Source: Vitis vinifera
Lineage: Eukaryota > Streptophyta > Magnoliopsida > Vitales > Vitaceae
NCBI RefSeq assembly: GCF_030704535.1
Contig: NC_081810.1
Span: 7,264,501 to 7,328,500 of the forward strand
Direction: 5' to 3'
Length of the DNA: 64,000 nucleotides
Below, piece after piece: positions 23,212-35,485 of this stretch (position 1 is the first letter of the stretch; every line of letters starts with the position of its first letter). The notes under the pieces are model-generated. The model was not told where the DNA came from. It searched no databases and saw only the letters and a list, made by a program, of their open reading frames with translations. The position numbers and the translations under genes were made by a program.

Positions 23212-24490
23212 CTGACACATTGCTAGTCCCTGAGCAATAAAGGAGAGAAAAAGAAAGAAAAATAGATAATAAAATAATTTACAAAATCATGCTGATCACT
23301 CCAAAAAATAATCAAGTGGCATGATTGGATCAAACTCTCACATGGCAAGTCAAGGATATAAAACTCAATCATCAACAAGAGTTATCAAATAACTTACCTA
23401 TCACAACTTGCAAAGAGCGGGCGTTATGCAAATTTGAGTATCAAAATAATTTCCACTCCCAACGGATCAATTCTTAATCTTCCACAAAAATCTAAGTGTT
23501 AAGGTGCTTAGTTTCCAGTTATAGTATGTCAAACTATATTCTCCCCCCCAACTAAGGTTTTTCTCTAACTTTAGCAACACTAACTCATATATAAAAGGCA
23601 AAGAACGAACCTTTTTTTTTTTTTTAGGTACTCCACCCATCCACCCATGTAACGAGTAGTAAGGTCGGTGACTCCCAACCAGTAAAGGCTTAGGGCACTA
23701 GGCTTTAAAGATTTTCACCATATACCCCTCAGACCTTGCTCGGGTTTCAAAGCAAGTGAAGCAAAAATTATTCATAAGACACATTGGCCTTTTATAAGGT
23801 GTCCCAACACTAATAGAATGAAGTCAATGGCACCAAGTCGAAAATTTCCTAAATTTAGGGGGGTGAGAAAGTTTTCCATCTTATAACTGGAATCTAATGT
23901 GTTCAGTGTGTGAAAAGATTAGAGTGGAAGACTTAAGATTGAAATCAAAAGGATCTTCAACAATTTATCAACTTTAATAAGCATAATACAAACTCTGAGA
24001 CTATGACAATAAGATAAGAATTTAATTTCTCCCATTTACTTTTGAGAATTTATCTTTGAGAAAACAAAGAGAGTTTGCAAAAAAAAAAAAAAAAATTGTT
24101 AGCAAAATAACTTAACCAAAAATTCAACAAATTACTTCCTCAACTCTCCTCCCAACTAGGATGAACATTGTCCCCAATGTTCCAAAAGCAAGAGATAATA
24201 AAAGGGAGGAAGTGATACCTCCTAATAGTAAGGGAGTCTGAATGAACAGGAGAAACCACAAGTTGTATAAGAAAAGAAAATTCATAAGATTGATGAATAG
24301 AGGAAATAAAATGGAATAGCTAAAATACACAAAAAAAAAATGTCTATATAAACTGAGAGAGTACAATATACAAGATAAACATGAAATACATCCAATCCCA
24401 GTATAAAAGTGGTCCAAAATATATAAGACATCCAAAAACGTAGCATATATATACAAAAAAAAAAAAAAAAGGAGAGGAATCATCGTATGA

Positions 24491-25890
24491 TCAAGTAGTA
24501 GGCTCCTCTGGTGGATAGGAGGGGTCCTCCGCTGCAACTGTGGAAGGAACCGCTATAGGTGGAGCTGGTGGTGAAAGACCGAGGTGGTGCTGAATCTCAC
24601 AGAGAATGAAAGTCTGCTGGTCCTGCTGAAGCTGGAAGTGGTCCATTCGCTCCATAATGGCCGTCTGAGTAGTGGTCAAAGTCTGGAAAGAAGCGAGCAA
24701 GGCACGATACTCTGGACCAGGGATAGTAATGGGCGACTCTGATGTAGGAGGAACAACAGGTGGGGCATCAGATGATGCTGCCTCCGGTACTGGCTGTGGA
24801 GGGTCTAAAGTGGACGGAGCAGGAGGGACTTCCCTTGGCTCGGGAAGTTCTGGGGACTGGCGATGGAGCCATATCTGAGTCCATTGGTCAAGAGAGAAGC
24901 TCTCTCAACAATGGCGGCGGGGCTCTGAACGAGGGTTTGCAGGAAAACCCATATGCGCCAAAACATGGCATAGCAGCCGAGGGAAAAGTAAAGGCATGGA
25001 GTCTGCCCTCGCAAGACGCCGCGTATGCACCTTCTCCTCAAAATGGAGGAGAGCGGCCATAATCAAATGATAGGGGCCAAAATAGTAGCCCTCAGAGATA
25101 CGGAATAATGCCTCCATAATGGCCCCTCGTCTCTACACTTTATGCTGAAGAGGAAAAAGATTGGCGCGAAGCACCACATCAACTAGGAGCATCTCTGGGG
25201 GAAGCTCTCTCCTCAAAATGGTCTTCTGGGAAGATGTCCCTCAAGATAAGACACGAACCATGTCCCACTCAAAAAGTGGGGCCCAACGTCTAAATGTAGC
25301 GGGATCTGCTGGTGCAAAAGGGATATGGAAGGCATCGACAATCTGCCTAGCCCCCAAAATACCCTGGCGTCCATCAATGGTAAAAAGGATCGAGGCTGGT
25401 ACCGGGACGCCACGAGTAGTCATAGACTGGTAAAAGTCTAAAGCTACTCGAGGATAAAAGAACTGGGGCAAAGTCATAAAGGGTATAAGATGGTACCTCT
25501 CAAGTAGGCAGTATGAATCCCGCAACTCAGGCTGCTGTCGCATAAGAGAGTGATCGAAATATGCCTCGACATGAAAGTCTCTCGATCGGCAATCGGAGTT
25601 GCCCTCAATGGGCAAGCTGGGTCTAGGGCGCCTGGCGGAAGAAGGCTGAGACTGTGAATCCCGAGGTGCTCTGGAGGACTCTCCTGGCTCTGAAGTCTTG
25701 ACTTTCTTTGTAGAAGGACTCCGAGGTGGAATTTGTGGAGGGGCCACAGACGTGGCAGATGCTCTCCTCGTATGGTATCTGCTTTGAGGGGCAGAATCAG
25801 GTAAATGTGAGGGTGCATCTAGTGGGGCCCGCATAGGGGCGACTCTCTAACTGCTCTAGGGAGTTGTGGTAGATCCTCCTGGGGTCTTAG
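24491..25890 (-). pseudogene. Env-like / plant-transposon-domain region of the Athila-like element (broken)
   Basis: On the minus strand an open stretch at 25241-25834 (197 codons) has a Pro/Ser/Arg-rich start and then a conserved block (FHVEAYFDH, LRDSYCLLERYHL, TIDGRQGILGARQI). The similarity continues in other segments at 24905-25117 (EALFRISEGYYFGPYHLIMAALL) and 24491-24700 (a Gln- and Pro-rich tail), separated by stops. A start-like ATG at 25889-25891 is followed after 11 codons by a stop. Similar proteins are annotated in plants as putative transposon domains downstream of Athila pol; their function is unknown. No confident membrane span or fusion motif was seen, so 'env-like' describes position only. 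Confidence 0.65.
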
Positions 25891-26504
25891 GCATGATGTA
25901 GCGATGAAATGAGGCTCAGAGGTTTGGGATTAGGGAAAGTAGGGATGGAAAAGCTGAAATTTTCGCACAGGGTACTATTCACCCGCGCGTTTGAAGAATT
26001 GTGGCTTGTTTGAGATGGTGAAAATTTGTGGCCTTTGAGGGTGGGAAAAGCTGGCTTAGGTATGAAAAAGATTTGTCATGGTGAATAGGCTTGGAAATTG
26101 GAGCTTTTCAAGAGGAAAATTGAAAATTGGGAGCTCCCATGGTTGGCGGCAATGGGTTTCTTATGAAGAAACCATGGCTTGAATGCTTATGGTTTAGGCT
26201 TTGGTTTGGTAAGAACAAGGTTTGGGATTGGATTGTGGATGGATTTAGAGGGTTGGGTGAAGATTTGAAAGGATTTTGATGGTGGAAGGAGGTGAAATTG
26301 CCGAAAATGGGAAGTGGTGAATAGTGAATGCGCGGCTATGGAATGGAGCTATGGAGATGGGCTGCCATGGTGGTGTTGATGATGAGGAATGATGAAGAAG
26401 AGGGGCTTTGCGGATGGAAATGGGTGATCGGAAGAGAGGTTTTGAGAGGATTGAAGAAGAAGCTAAGACTTTGAAGTGGAGAACATAGCTTTTAAAGAGA
26501 AAAA

Positions 26505-26760
26505 TGAATTTCGCACAGGGGAAAATGGTGTGCGAAATTTTCGCATACCTGTGATTCTCCAAGACAGAGAGAATGGTTTTGAAAATTAGCGTAAAAAAAC
26601 GAATTCGCACAAGGTTCGCACAAGGTTCGCATTCCTATGAAATTCGCACAAGGGACCGAGAGCATGCAATTTTTGAAAAGTGGTGCAAAAGCAAATTCAC
26701 ACAGGGTAAGTGGTGTGCGAAATTTTCGCACACCACAAGGGGGTGTGCGAATTTTGCTGA
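26505..26760. repeat. Interior cluster of TTCGCACA repeats
   Basis: Between pol and the env-like region the LTR palindrome reappears (26528-26549 and 26712-26734). Several TTCGCACAAGG half-units lie between (26600-26655). This is outside the LTR, so the motif has spread or was selected in two parts of the same element. Confidence 0.8.
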
Positions 26761-27043
26761 GTCTTGTCTTTTCTCCCCTGTTTTCCCTTGTTTTCACCAA
26801 GACTTCATTCTTCAAGCCTTCCTACCTACATGTTAACACAAAAAATAGAAATCAAACCACATTAGAATGAAATTAAAGTCAAAAATAGAAATCAAAACAT
26901 GCATAAACACAAGAAAACATTAGATTAAACTAAAATCAACTTAAAAGAGAACAAAAAGAGGATGAACTTTTTAGTCTTTGGAGAGACTAAGTTCAACCAT
27001 GAACCAAGTGTTTTCATGTTGGAGGTGGATCAAGGAGGATGAA

Positions 27044-29986
27044 TTACTCCTTGTCTCGGGAAAAAGATTTGATATAGGGCTTGAGACGATGCCCATTAAC
27101 TTTGAAAGTTCGAGTGCTATTGAAGTTGAGTAGTTCCACTACTCCATTTGGTTGCACTTCATGAATTATGAAAGGACCCGTCCATCTTGATTTCAATTTT
27201 CCCGGAAAAAGATGAAGCTTAGAGTCATAAAGCAAGACTCTTTGCCCCTTGGCAAAATTCTTCTGATTTACCAATTGATCATGCCATTTTTTCAACCTCT
27301 CCTTTGCAATTTTTGAATTGAGGTAAGCATCATTCCTTATTTCCTCCAATTCATTCAAATCCAAACATCTTTTCAACCCGGCTTTTGTCAAATCCATGTT
27401 GAGTTTTTTGATTGCCCACCATGCTTTGTATTCAATCTCCATTGGAAGATGGCACGCTTTGCCATAAACAAGGCGATAAGGAGACATTCCAAGAATGGTC
27501 TTGTAAGCGGTCCTATACGCCCATAAAGAATCTAGGAGCTTAATAGACCAATCCTTCCTATTCACATTCACCACCTTCATTAATATATTCTTGATCTCCC
27601 GGTTGGCTAACTCAACTTGGCCACTTGTTTGAGGGTGATAAGGTGTAGCTACCTTGTGCTTAACCCCATATTTGGCTAGAAGAGTCTCAAAAGGTTTATT
27701 GCAAAAGTGGGTTCCTCCATCACTTATAATGGCCTTAGGCACTCCAAATCTTGCAAAGATGTTATCCTTGAGGAATTTAAGAACCACCCTATGATCATTG
27801 CTCCTACATGGGATTGCTTCAACCCACTTAGAGACATAATCCACTCCCACCAAAATGTAGGCATGTCCAAATGACATTGGAAATGGTCCCATGAAGTCTA
27901 TCCCCCAAACATCAAAGACATCCACTATCAAAATGGGGTTCAAGGGCATCATATTTCGGCGTGTAAGCTTACCAAGCCTTTGACACCGATCATATCCCTT
28001 GCACATAGAGTGGGCATCCTTGAAAAGAGAGGGCCACCAAAACCCTGATTGGATCACTTTCATAGCTGTTTTCTGGGAGGCAAAATGACCTCCACATGCA
28101 CTATCATGGCAATGGGAAAGAATTCCTGATTGCTCTTGTTCAGGAACACATTTCCTTATGAATTGATCCGCACAATATTTGAAGAGAAAAGGCTCCTCCC
28201 AATAATAGGCATGGATCTTAGCAAAGAAATGCCTCTTGTCTTGGGCACTCCACTTGCTTGGAACTTCCCTAGTAACCAAGTAATTTGCAATGTGAGAATA
28301 CCAAGGAGCTACATCTATTAACATGAGAGACTTCTCAGGGAAGTCATCATTGATAGGCAGACCATGTGAGTCATGTGCTATCACAAGTCTTGACAAATGG
28401 TCAGCTACCACATTTTCTACTCCCTTTTTATCCTGGATTTGGAGATTGAATTCTTTGAGCAAAAGGATCCATCTTATCAATCTTGCCTTGGCATCTTGCT
28501 TGGTTAGCAAGTACTTCAAAGCAGAATGGTCAGTGAACACCACTATAGAGGACCCTACTAAATAGGCACGAAACTTATCCAAGGCAAAAACTACTGCCAA
28601 CAACTCCTTCTCAGTAGTTGTGTAGTTCCTTTGAGTCTCGTTCAAAGTTTTGTTCGCGTAATAAATCACATAAGGCTTTCCATCCTCTCTTTGCCCCAAA
28701 ACAACCCCCATAGCAAGATCACTTGCATCACACATTACCTCAAAAGGTAATTTCCAATTTGGGGCTCTCACTATTGGTGCAGTTGTGAGGAATTGCTTCA
28801 ATTCCTCAAAACTCTTCTGACACTTCTCATCCCACACAAATTTGGCATCCTTTACCAAGAGTTCACAAAGAGGCTTTGAGATTTTTGAGAAATCCTTAAT
28901 GAACCTCCTATAGAACCCGACATGTCCTAGGAATTGCCTAATTCCTTTAACATTTGTGGGAGGTGGCAACTTAACAATTAGCTTCACCTTTGCCTTGTCT
29001 ACCTCAATGCCATTTTTAGAGATTACATGTCCTAAGACAATGCCTTGTTGTACCATAAAATGACACTTCTCCCAATTTAGCACTAGGTCTTTCTCAATAC
29101 ATCTGTGGAGAACAGCTTCTAAGTGCAACAAACACTCCTCAAAAGAACTTCCATATACAGTGATGTCATCCATGAAGACTTCCATGATGCGTTCCACCAT
29201 ATCACTGAAGATGCTTAGCATACATCTTTGGAAAGTTGCAGGAGCATTACATAAACTAAAGGACATTCTCCTATACGCAAAAGTACCAAAGGGGCATGTG
29301 AAGGTTGTTTTTTCTTGATCTTCCAAATCAATCTCTATTTGGAAGTACCCCGAGTAACCATCTAGAAAACAGTAGAAAGAATGTCCTGAGACTCTCTCAA
29401 GGACTTGGTCCATGAAAGGCAATGGGAAATGGTCCTTCCTAGTCACTGAATTCAACCTTCTGTAGTCTATACACACTCTCCATCCTGAGGTAGGACGTGT
29501 AGAGACTTCCTCCCCTTTCTCATTCTGGATCACAGTGATTCCAGATTTCTTTGGAACTACTTGGGTGGGGCTCACCCACAAGCTATCTGAAATGGGATAT
29601 ATGATCCCTGCTTGTAGTAGCTTCAGAACATCACCCATCACCACCTCTTGCATGTGAGGATTCAACCTCCTTTGGGGCTGCCTCACTGGTTTTGCATCTT
29701 CCTCCATGTAGATATGGTGGGTGCACATCAAAGGACTAATCCCTTTCAGATCAGAAATTTGCCATCCAATGGCTTTCTTGCATTTTCTGAGGACTCCCAA
29801 AAGACTATCCTCTTGATCACTTGTGAGATTTGAAGAGACCACCACTGGACATTTCTCATCTTCCTCCAAGTATGCATACTTCAAATTAACAAGAAGTGGC
29901 TTCAAAACAAGCTTTGGAGGGTCCTCCATAGCTGCTCCTTGTGAGTTCTCCTTATTGAACAGTGGTAAGATCTCTTCCCGTCTCCT
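27044..29986 (-). CDS. Athila-like RT-RNaseH-integrase polyprotein segment
   Basis: The frame is continuously open from just after a stop at 29987-29989 to TGA 27044, about 980 codons. In order: reverse transcriptase with [22 protein letters not shown] and the active-site FMDD; RNase H with [16 protein letters not shown] and [10 protein letters not shown]; an HHCC zinc finger (HCHD..GGH, C..C); and integrase core residues Asp in GIDFMGPF, Asp in ISDGGTHF and Glu in QVELANRE. The C-terminus has the [10 protein letters not shown] motif found in Gypsy integrases. All catalytic residues that I can check are present, so this part is better preserved than gag or the protease. In an intact element it would be one reading frame with the protease. 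Confidence 0.93.
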   Translation of the reverse strand, partial: RRREEILPLFNKENSQGAAMEDPPKLVLKPLLVNLKYAYLEEDEKCPVVVSSNLTSDQEDSLLGVLRKCKKAIGWQISDLKGISPLMCTHHIYMEEDAKPVRQPQRRLNPHMQEVVMGDVLKLLQAGIIYPISDSLWVSPTQVVPKKSGITVIQNEKGEEVSTRPTSGWRVCIDYRRLNSVTRKDHFPLPFMDQVLERVSGHSFYCFLDGYSGYFQIEIDLEDQEKTTFTCPFGTFAYRRMSFSLCNAPATFQRCMLSIFSDMVERIMEVFMDDITVYGSSFEECLLHLEAVLHRCIEKDLVLNWEKCHFMVQQGIVLGHVISKNGIEVDKAKVKLIVKLPPPTNVKGIRQFLGHVGFYRRFIKDFSKISKPLCELLVKDAKFVWDEKCQKSFEELKQFLTTAPIVRAPNWKLPFEVMCDASDLAMGVVLGQREDGKPYVIYYANKTLNETQRNYTTTEKELLAVVFALDKFRAYLVGSSIVVFTDHSALKYLLTKQDAKARLIRWILLLKEFNLQIQDKKGVENVVADHLSRLVIAHDSHGLPINDDFPEKSLMLIDVAPWYSHIANYLVTREVPSKWSAQDKRHFFAKIHAYYWEEPFLFKYCADQFIRKCVPEQEQSGILSHCHDSACGGHFASQKTAMKVIQSGFWWPSLFKDAHSMCKGYDRCQRLGKLTRRNMMPLNPILIVDVFDVWGIDFMGPFPMSFGHAYILVGVDYVSKWVEAIPCRSNDHRVVLKFLKDNIFARFGVPKAIISDGGTHFCNKPFETLLAKYGVKHKVATPYHPQTSGQVELANREIKNILMKVVNVNRKDWSIKLLDSLWAYRTAYKTILGMSPYRLVYGKACHLPMEIEYKAWWAIKKLNMDLTKAGLKRCLDLNELEEIRNDAYLNSKIAKERLKKWHDQLVNQKNFAKGQRVLLYDSKLHLFPGKLKSRWTGPFIIHEVQPNGVVELLNFNSTRTFKVNGHRLKPYIKSFSRDKE

Positions 29987-30754
29987 TCAAGGAGACATGA
30001 TAGCTAGCACATCAGAGGGTTCAGGTAACCCTTCTTCAAACACTTCAAGGCTTTCATTCAAGCTCTCTTCTAAGCTCTTGTCACAATGCTCTTCAACCAA
30101 GGTGTTGATCAGGCACACCTCCTCCAATCCTTCATCCTCATCTAGGTGAAGATGCCTCTTGCAAAGATGGAATATGTTTAATTCCAAGGTCATGTTTCCA
30201 AATGTGAGTTGCATCACCCCATTTCTACAATTGATGATGGCATTGGAGGTAGCCAGGAAAGGTCTCCCAAGGATGATTGGCACGTAATTGGCTTCCTTAA
30301 CAGTGGGATCAGTATCAAGCACAACAAAATCCACGGGATAGTAGAATTTGTCCACTTGAACTAGAACATCCTCTATCACCCCCCTTGGGATTTTGACAGA
30401 CCTATCAGCTAAGGAGAGAGTGATGGCTGTGGGCTTCAATCCTCCAAGTCCCAGTTGCTTGTACACAGAGTATGGGAGCAAATTCACACTTGCCCACAAG
30501 TCTAGTAAAGCTTTCTCCACAAGTGTCCCTCCAATGTTGACTGCAATGGTGGGGCAACCCGGATCTTTATACTTAACTGGAGACATACTCTGAATGATAG
30601 CACTTACTTGCTCAGTGAGGAATGCATTCTTTGTCACATGTAGCCCTCTCTTTACCGTGCACAAGTTCTTTAGAAACTTTGCATATGTGGGAACTTGCTT
30701 GATCATATCAAGTAAGGGTATATTCACCTTCACTTGTCTTAAGACTTCAAGAAT
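29987..30754 (-). pseudogene. Athila-like aspartic protease segment, bounded by in-frame stops
   Basis: The segment lies between the stop at 30755-30757 and the stop at 29987-29989, both in the same frame as pol. It contains the retroviral-type aspartic protease region: ALLDLWASVNLLPYSVY, where the family motif is DLGAS, and later ILGRPFLATSNAII. The Gly after the active-site Asp-Leu is Trp here, which should abolish activity. It is followed by a Glu-rich linker to reverse transcriptase. Confidence 0.85.
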
Positions 30755-32409
30755 TTATGATGAATTCTTGATTTCCTTCTTTCCATGTAAAGCTTGAGGA
30801 AAAGGGGGAGGCATATGTTTTTTCATCATATCTTCTTTAATCACTATCCTCGGCTCTTTTTCAATGCTTGATTTGGATGCACTTTTCTTCCCACTCTCCT
30901 CTTCTTGGTTATTGCTCTCTTTAACCAAGGTTTTCTTTGACAAGAGTTCTTCATCTTGCCTCACCTTAGGCAAGGGTTGATCAACCTCCTTTCCACTCCT
31001 CAAGGTGATCACAGCTTTGACCTCCCTCAACTTTGAAGAATCCCCCTCTTGGGTTTCAACTTCATGAACACCCTTAGGATTTTGGCTTGGTTGAGAGGGG
31101 AACTTTCCTTTCTCATTCACCGTGTTGAGGTTGGTAAGCCTAGAGATGGAGTATTGAATATTATCTATCTTCTGATATAGATCATTTTGCATCCCATCCA
31201 TTCTCTTATTTAGAGAACTCTCAACATTCTCAATCTTTTGGTGCAATTGGGAGTTGATTGCCCTTTGTTCACCCACAAAGTCATTCATGACTTTACTTAG
31301 GTTCGCAATGGCTTGCTCCACTGAAGAGGTTTGTTGAGGTGCTTGAGTTTGGGCTTGCGGTTGGTATGGAGGTGGTCTTGGTTTCCAAGAAAAATTTGGA
31401 TGGTTTCTCCAGCTTGAATTATAGGTGTTTCCATAAGGTGCATTGTTGTTAGGCCTAAATTGCCCCACAACATTGGCTTGATCACCTAACATCTCCCTCA
31501 CAGCTGGCATGGTTGGGCACTCATCTACCACATGATCACATGATTGGCAAATGGTGCATAGCATGGCATGGGCTTGAGTCTCGGAAATGGCTTGGACTTC
31601 ATGCATCTTTTTCAACTCAAGTTCTTCCAACCTCTTTGCTATTGTTGCCACCTTAGCTTTCATGTCCATGTCTTCACTTAACATGTACATTCCACCTTTT
31701 GGATTTATAGGAGCTTTCATCCTTCCCAATTCCTTTGAGTTGGGCTCATCCCATCCTCTTGTTACCTCAGATACATAACTTAAAAAATCCATGGCTTCTT
31801 TCGGATTCTTACTCATAAAATCTCCCCCACACATGGTTTCAAGAATTTGCTTCATGGAGGAAGACATCCCATCATAGAAATAGCTCACCAAGAGCCATGA
31901 TGAGGACAAGCATTGATGGCCTCCATATACCTTTCCCAACATTCATGGAACTTCTCATTTTCTTTTGCAGAAAAGTTTGAGATTTGTCTCTTCAACCCAT
32001 TGGTCCTATTGGTGGGGAAAAATTTCTTCAAAAACTCGGCCTGAAGATCAACCCAATTCCTTATGCTTCTTGGCCTTAAAGAATTAAGCCATATTTTTGC
32101 CTTGTCCTTCAAAGTGAAAGGGAATAGCTTGAGTCTCATCAAGTCTATTGAAGCTCCTCCCTCTCTAAAGGTATTGCACACCTCCTCAAACTCCTTGATG
32201 TGGGCATATGGATTCTCACTCTCCATTCCATGGAAATTTGGCAGAAGGAGCACAATATGGGGCCTTATAATCAGCTGCTCAAGAGGAGGTATGATGCATG
32301 AGGGTGCACTCATCCTTGGTGGGTGCATTCTATCCCTCATGGATAGATATGCATTTGGATTACCCCCTTGACCTTGTTGAGAATTCTGATCCTCTTATGG
32401 AGGGTCCAT
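30755..32409 (-). pseudogene. Athila-like gag, disrupted
   Basis: A start ATG at 32407-32409 is followed by a stop at codon 5 (32395-32397), and the frame reopens with a Gln/Gly/Asn-rich stretch. The retrotransposon gag domain (RLKLFPFTLKDKAKIWL, FLKKFFPTNRTNGLK, CPHHG) ends in a small frameshifting deletion at about 31890-31900, next to an ATGGC microhomology. The protein continues in the next frame with a CCHC nucleic-acid-binding knuckle (CTICQSCDHVVDEC). A Pro/Gln-rich region, a coiled-coil-like stretch and a Lys/Glu-rich tail follow, ending at the stop 30755-30757. Confidence 0.88.
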
Positions 32410-32703
32410 GATGTTTACACAGATATCCAACTCTGTGTCTTGAGGATTCTCAATCCTTACTAATCTTCCCTCTTGGTCCCGAATCCAATAGGGCATGCAC
32501 AAATCACTACTTGCCTGAAAACAAAACAAAGACAACAAAAACAAAAGAAAACTAGAAGAAAGTTAAAGTTAGAAAGAAAACAAAAGAAATTCTACAATAA
32601 AAAAAAAAAAAGGAAATAAAGTTAGTGAAAAAGGAATTCACCAAACTTGTGATGAAAATCACAAGTAGCCTCTAAAAGGTTGTATCACTGTATCGTGGCA
32701 CCA

Positions 32704-32721
32704 TCCCCGACAACGGCGCCA
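32704..32721 (-). other. tRNA primer-binding site of the Athila-like element
   Basis: On the minus strand TGGCGCCGTTGTCGGGGA lies three bases after the 5' LTR end. It matches the usual Athila/Tat primer site, complementary to the 3' end of Asp tRNA, with one likely substitution (T in GTTGTCG, where C is common). Confidence 0.85.
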
Positions 32722-32724
32722 TTT

Positions 32725-34227
32725 TGATTCGCGGATGTAAATCCAGTCGGGTCATTTAATAAAAAACATTTATAAAACCTATGACCTCATACTAGTGTAA
32801 CAAAGCTACTATAGTATAGTGGCTCTAGGGTCAAACTCTGGGATGGGTTTTCATTCTACCAGTGATATACTCATGATTAGGAATTGAATTTAATGATTTC
32901 CTTTATAAAAAACTTAGAGTTTAAAAGAAATTGAAACTAAATTAACATAAACTAATTAAAAATGGAAGAAAGAAAGTCTCTCGGAGCTCAGGATTGCTAG
33001 GATCAAGTTTAGAATGCAAAGTGGAAAATTCCGGATTTTTCTCCTCGCATTGGGGATTTAACCTATAGTTATTTCCCGAACCGGTATAGGTTTAACAATG
33101 AAGATTTAATCCATAAAAATCAATAGAAATGGTAGTCAAGGTCCATTAATGGCTTTAGACACTATGGGTCTTCACCTTGAACCACTTTCCAATGGCTCGT
33201 ACATGATAACTAATGGACTGATATGGATCTAGCAATAAGCATCCACAGAGACCTGACGCTTACCATGTATTGGCCATTCAAAGTGATTCTAAGGGATTTA
33301 AAGCAAAACTTTGGATTTAAAAGCCATTTATGAACTTCAACTACTTGTATTTAAGGCACGTGTGTTTTCCACCTTGCATCTGGACTTTTCACCTAGCTTC
33401 CATCACTCCAAGAAACCAAAAGTTTAGCCTCTCATCCTCTGAGAAAACATCCTCAGAGGTTGTTTGGCTTCCAAGAAAAAGAAAATAGTAAAGAAAAAAG
33501 GGAAAACGAGAGAGCTCTGTATATTTTTCTAAGTGTAAAACATAATATGCGTGATACCTCAAAGAGGTGATTTCCACCCCTTATATAGTTTTTACAAAAG
33601 CAAAGCTTGTGATTGGCTTGTTACAAGGAGAAGAAAGGAAATTACATCAAAAAATACAAAAGAAAATATCTAAAGTGGAGTCGGCAAAAACAGAGGAAAA
33701 TTCACACCACGCATGGGGTGTGCGAATTTTCGCACACCTGAGGGGGGTGTGCGAGTTTCGCACACCATTTGCACAGCTAAGGGGGTGTGCGAATTTCGCA
33801 CACCATTCGCACACCTGGAGCAGTTGTCTTCCGAAGGCCATATCTTCCTTGTTTCAGCTCCAAATCATACACGGTTTGAAGCGTTGGATTCTTGACTTCC
33901 TGAGCTTTGAAATGGTATATAGAATGTAAAAAATAGACTTCGGTAAGTGCTCCAAAAGTTCCAAAGAAGACTGCAGCTGCTGTCCTCTGTTTTCCTCCTT
34001 GCTTCTCTTTGCTTCTCTTTGGTTTTCTTTGCTTTTCTCCTTTGGATGGCTTGTCTTAATGATCTAAAAAGATGTCAAAAACACTAAAACTAGCCACAAA
34101 TATGATTAGGAGTCATTGCTAGGTCCTTAACATGCCAATTGGAATAAAGATGAAGAATTACTACACAAAAGTGCTTAAAACATAATGACTTAAAGGTGTT
34201 AAAATAGCACTTTTTGGGTAGTAATCA
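32725..34227 (-). repeat. 5' LTR (LTR-B)
   Basis: 1503 bp with TG..CA ends. It lacks about 27 bp present in LTR-A and LTR-C (at ~32928) and has fewer GTGCG units. On its outer (right) side it is followed by element interior rather than by host DNA. Confidence 0.9.
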
Positions 34228-34517
34228 CTCCCCCCAACTGACACATTGCTAGTCCCTGAGCAATGAAGGAGAGAAAAAGAAAGAAAAATAGATAATAAAA
34301 TAATTTACAAAATCATGCTGATCACTCCAAAAAATAATCAAGTGGCATGATTGGATCAAACTCTCACATGGCAAGTCAAGGATATAAAACTCAATCATCA
34401 ACAAGAGTTATCAAATAACTTACCTATCACAACTTGCAAAGAGTGGCATTATGCAAATTTGAGTATCAAAATAATTTCCACTCCCAACGGATCAATTCTT
34501 AATCTTCCACAAAAATC
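34228..34517 (-). mobile_element. Orphan fragment of Athila-like interior beyond the 5' LTR
   Basis: This fragment is nearly identical to 23202-23492, including the polypurine tract, so an interior 3' end adjoins the outer side of the 5' LTR. It breaks off at AAAAATC, a 5-6 base sequence shared with the incoming ABC-transporter fragment. It is the remains of a neighbouring or recombined element copy. Confidence 0.85.
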
Positions 34518-35478
34518 ACAAGTGAACGGTGAATGTTCCAACCTCCATGAGGTTAAGAGTAAAATTCACCAAAGTAGGCAAAGCTCTTGAGCCGGTTTGG
34601 ACGTCCGCCGAGATATGCAAATCCTCAAACCTTACTTCAACCTTAGGCACCTCCAATCCAACCCTTTTTTGAGATTCAAAGTGAAAACAAATCCATTAGA
34701 TAAAGAAAAATGCAAATCTCATCCTTCTATTTTCTATTTCCAGATAAACGAGAGAAAACAGAAGGTTTTGTTTCACCATGTTTTCTGAAATTTATTTTTA
34801 AAAGTGAAAAACAAGAAACAGTTTTAAAAAAATAAGTTTTAGAGAATATGGTCGGTCTATGTCTTCCTTTCGTCTTTTAAAAACTGTAAAAATAATTCTT
34901 CAAAAAAAAAAAACTGTTTTTAAATCGTTCGCGCTCTTCATCTCCATTCCTTCACCTACGCACTCTCATCGCTTTCACGGTCTTACCTATCCAACCGCTC
35001 CTTGATGGCGGAGAGCAACTTGAAGTTATCCTGCTCGGTGGTGGCGAAAGCCTTCTTCACCACCAGTTGCCGATTCAACCGATCGAGCTTCCTCACATCA
35101 ATCGTGTCCGTCCTTTGTTCTCCCTCCGCCTCCGAGGCCGACCTCTTCATCAGCGCGAAGTTTGTCCTCTTCTGCGACGGCAACCTCAAGATCGCCTCCC
35201 ACATCAGCTCATCCTCGTCCCGCTCTACTTCCTCTCTCCTCGACCGGGAGAAACTGTCGTTCCTCGACCCCATCTCGAACTCGAAGTACTCGCTCCCATT
35301 CGAAGCCGCCATGGTTTCTCTCTGGCGCTCTCCCTCACAGGAAACTCTCTGTCTGATCAGGGAGTCTGGAGATAAAAGTAGTAGGAAGGGGGTCTGACTC
35401 TCCGCTATTTAGGCTGAGGACACGGATGAGACGCGCTGGCTGATGTCCCGCAAATTTTGAAGATGTGTGGATTGACGA
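34512..35478 (-). pseudogene. Antisense copy of ABC transporter promoter edge, exons 1-2 and start of intron 2
   Basis: The reverse complement of 42592-43558 lies here. It includes 166 bp upstream of the ATG, exon 1 (34987-35312), intron 1, exon 2 (about 34542-34662) and the first ~30 bp of intron 2. Exon 1 remains fully open, with one obvious amino-acid change (EEVERDED versus EEVEADED) and very few nucleotide differences. Splice borders are retained, but the remaining 22 exons are missing. Right junction: after ATTGACGA the sequence switches to inverted retrotransposon interior. Confidence 0.93.
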
Positions 35479-35485
35479 TATGAGT

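Larger units (their letters stand above)
20951..23610. repeat. Left arm of a ~2.7-kb inverted repeat
   Basis: The sequence from the terminal repeat at 20951 through the left LTR and about 400 bp of retrotransposon interior is present in reverse complement at about 35486-38160. The arms start with the same GGCTTTGTTTGGTTCCCGG and share all internal landmarks, including the exon-like stretch at 21555-21640 and the LTR. Small differences include repeat-number changes in the GTGCG array. Confidence 0.92.
21667..34227 (-). mobile_element. Athila-like Gypsy LTR retrotransposon (decayed)
   Basis: The element is 12.56 kb on the minus strand. Its 5' LTR is at 32725-34227, with the primer-binding site at 32704-32721. 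Gag, protease and RT-RNaseH-integrase follow, then a 3.8-kb env-like 3' region, a polypurine tract at 23202-23211 and the 3' LTR at 21667-23201. Order, length, Asp-tRNA-type primer site and RT sequence ([20 protein letters not shown]) fit the Athila lineage. It is disabled by an early nonsense codon in gag, a small frameshifting deletion in gag, two in-frame stops around the protease and damage in the env-like frame. No matching target duplication can be seen, because the DNA right of 34227 is more element interior and the left flank is mirrored elsewhere. Confidence 0.92.

Noticed and set aside
34983..35312. An independent small gene in antisense orientation
   Set aside because: It is the reverse copy of exon 1 of the ABC transporter at 42758-43083; only exons 1-2 are present.
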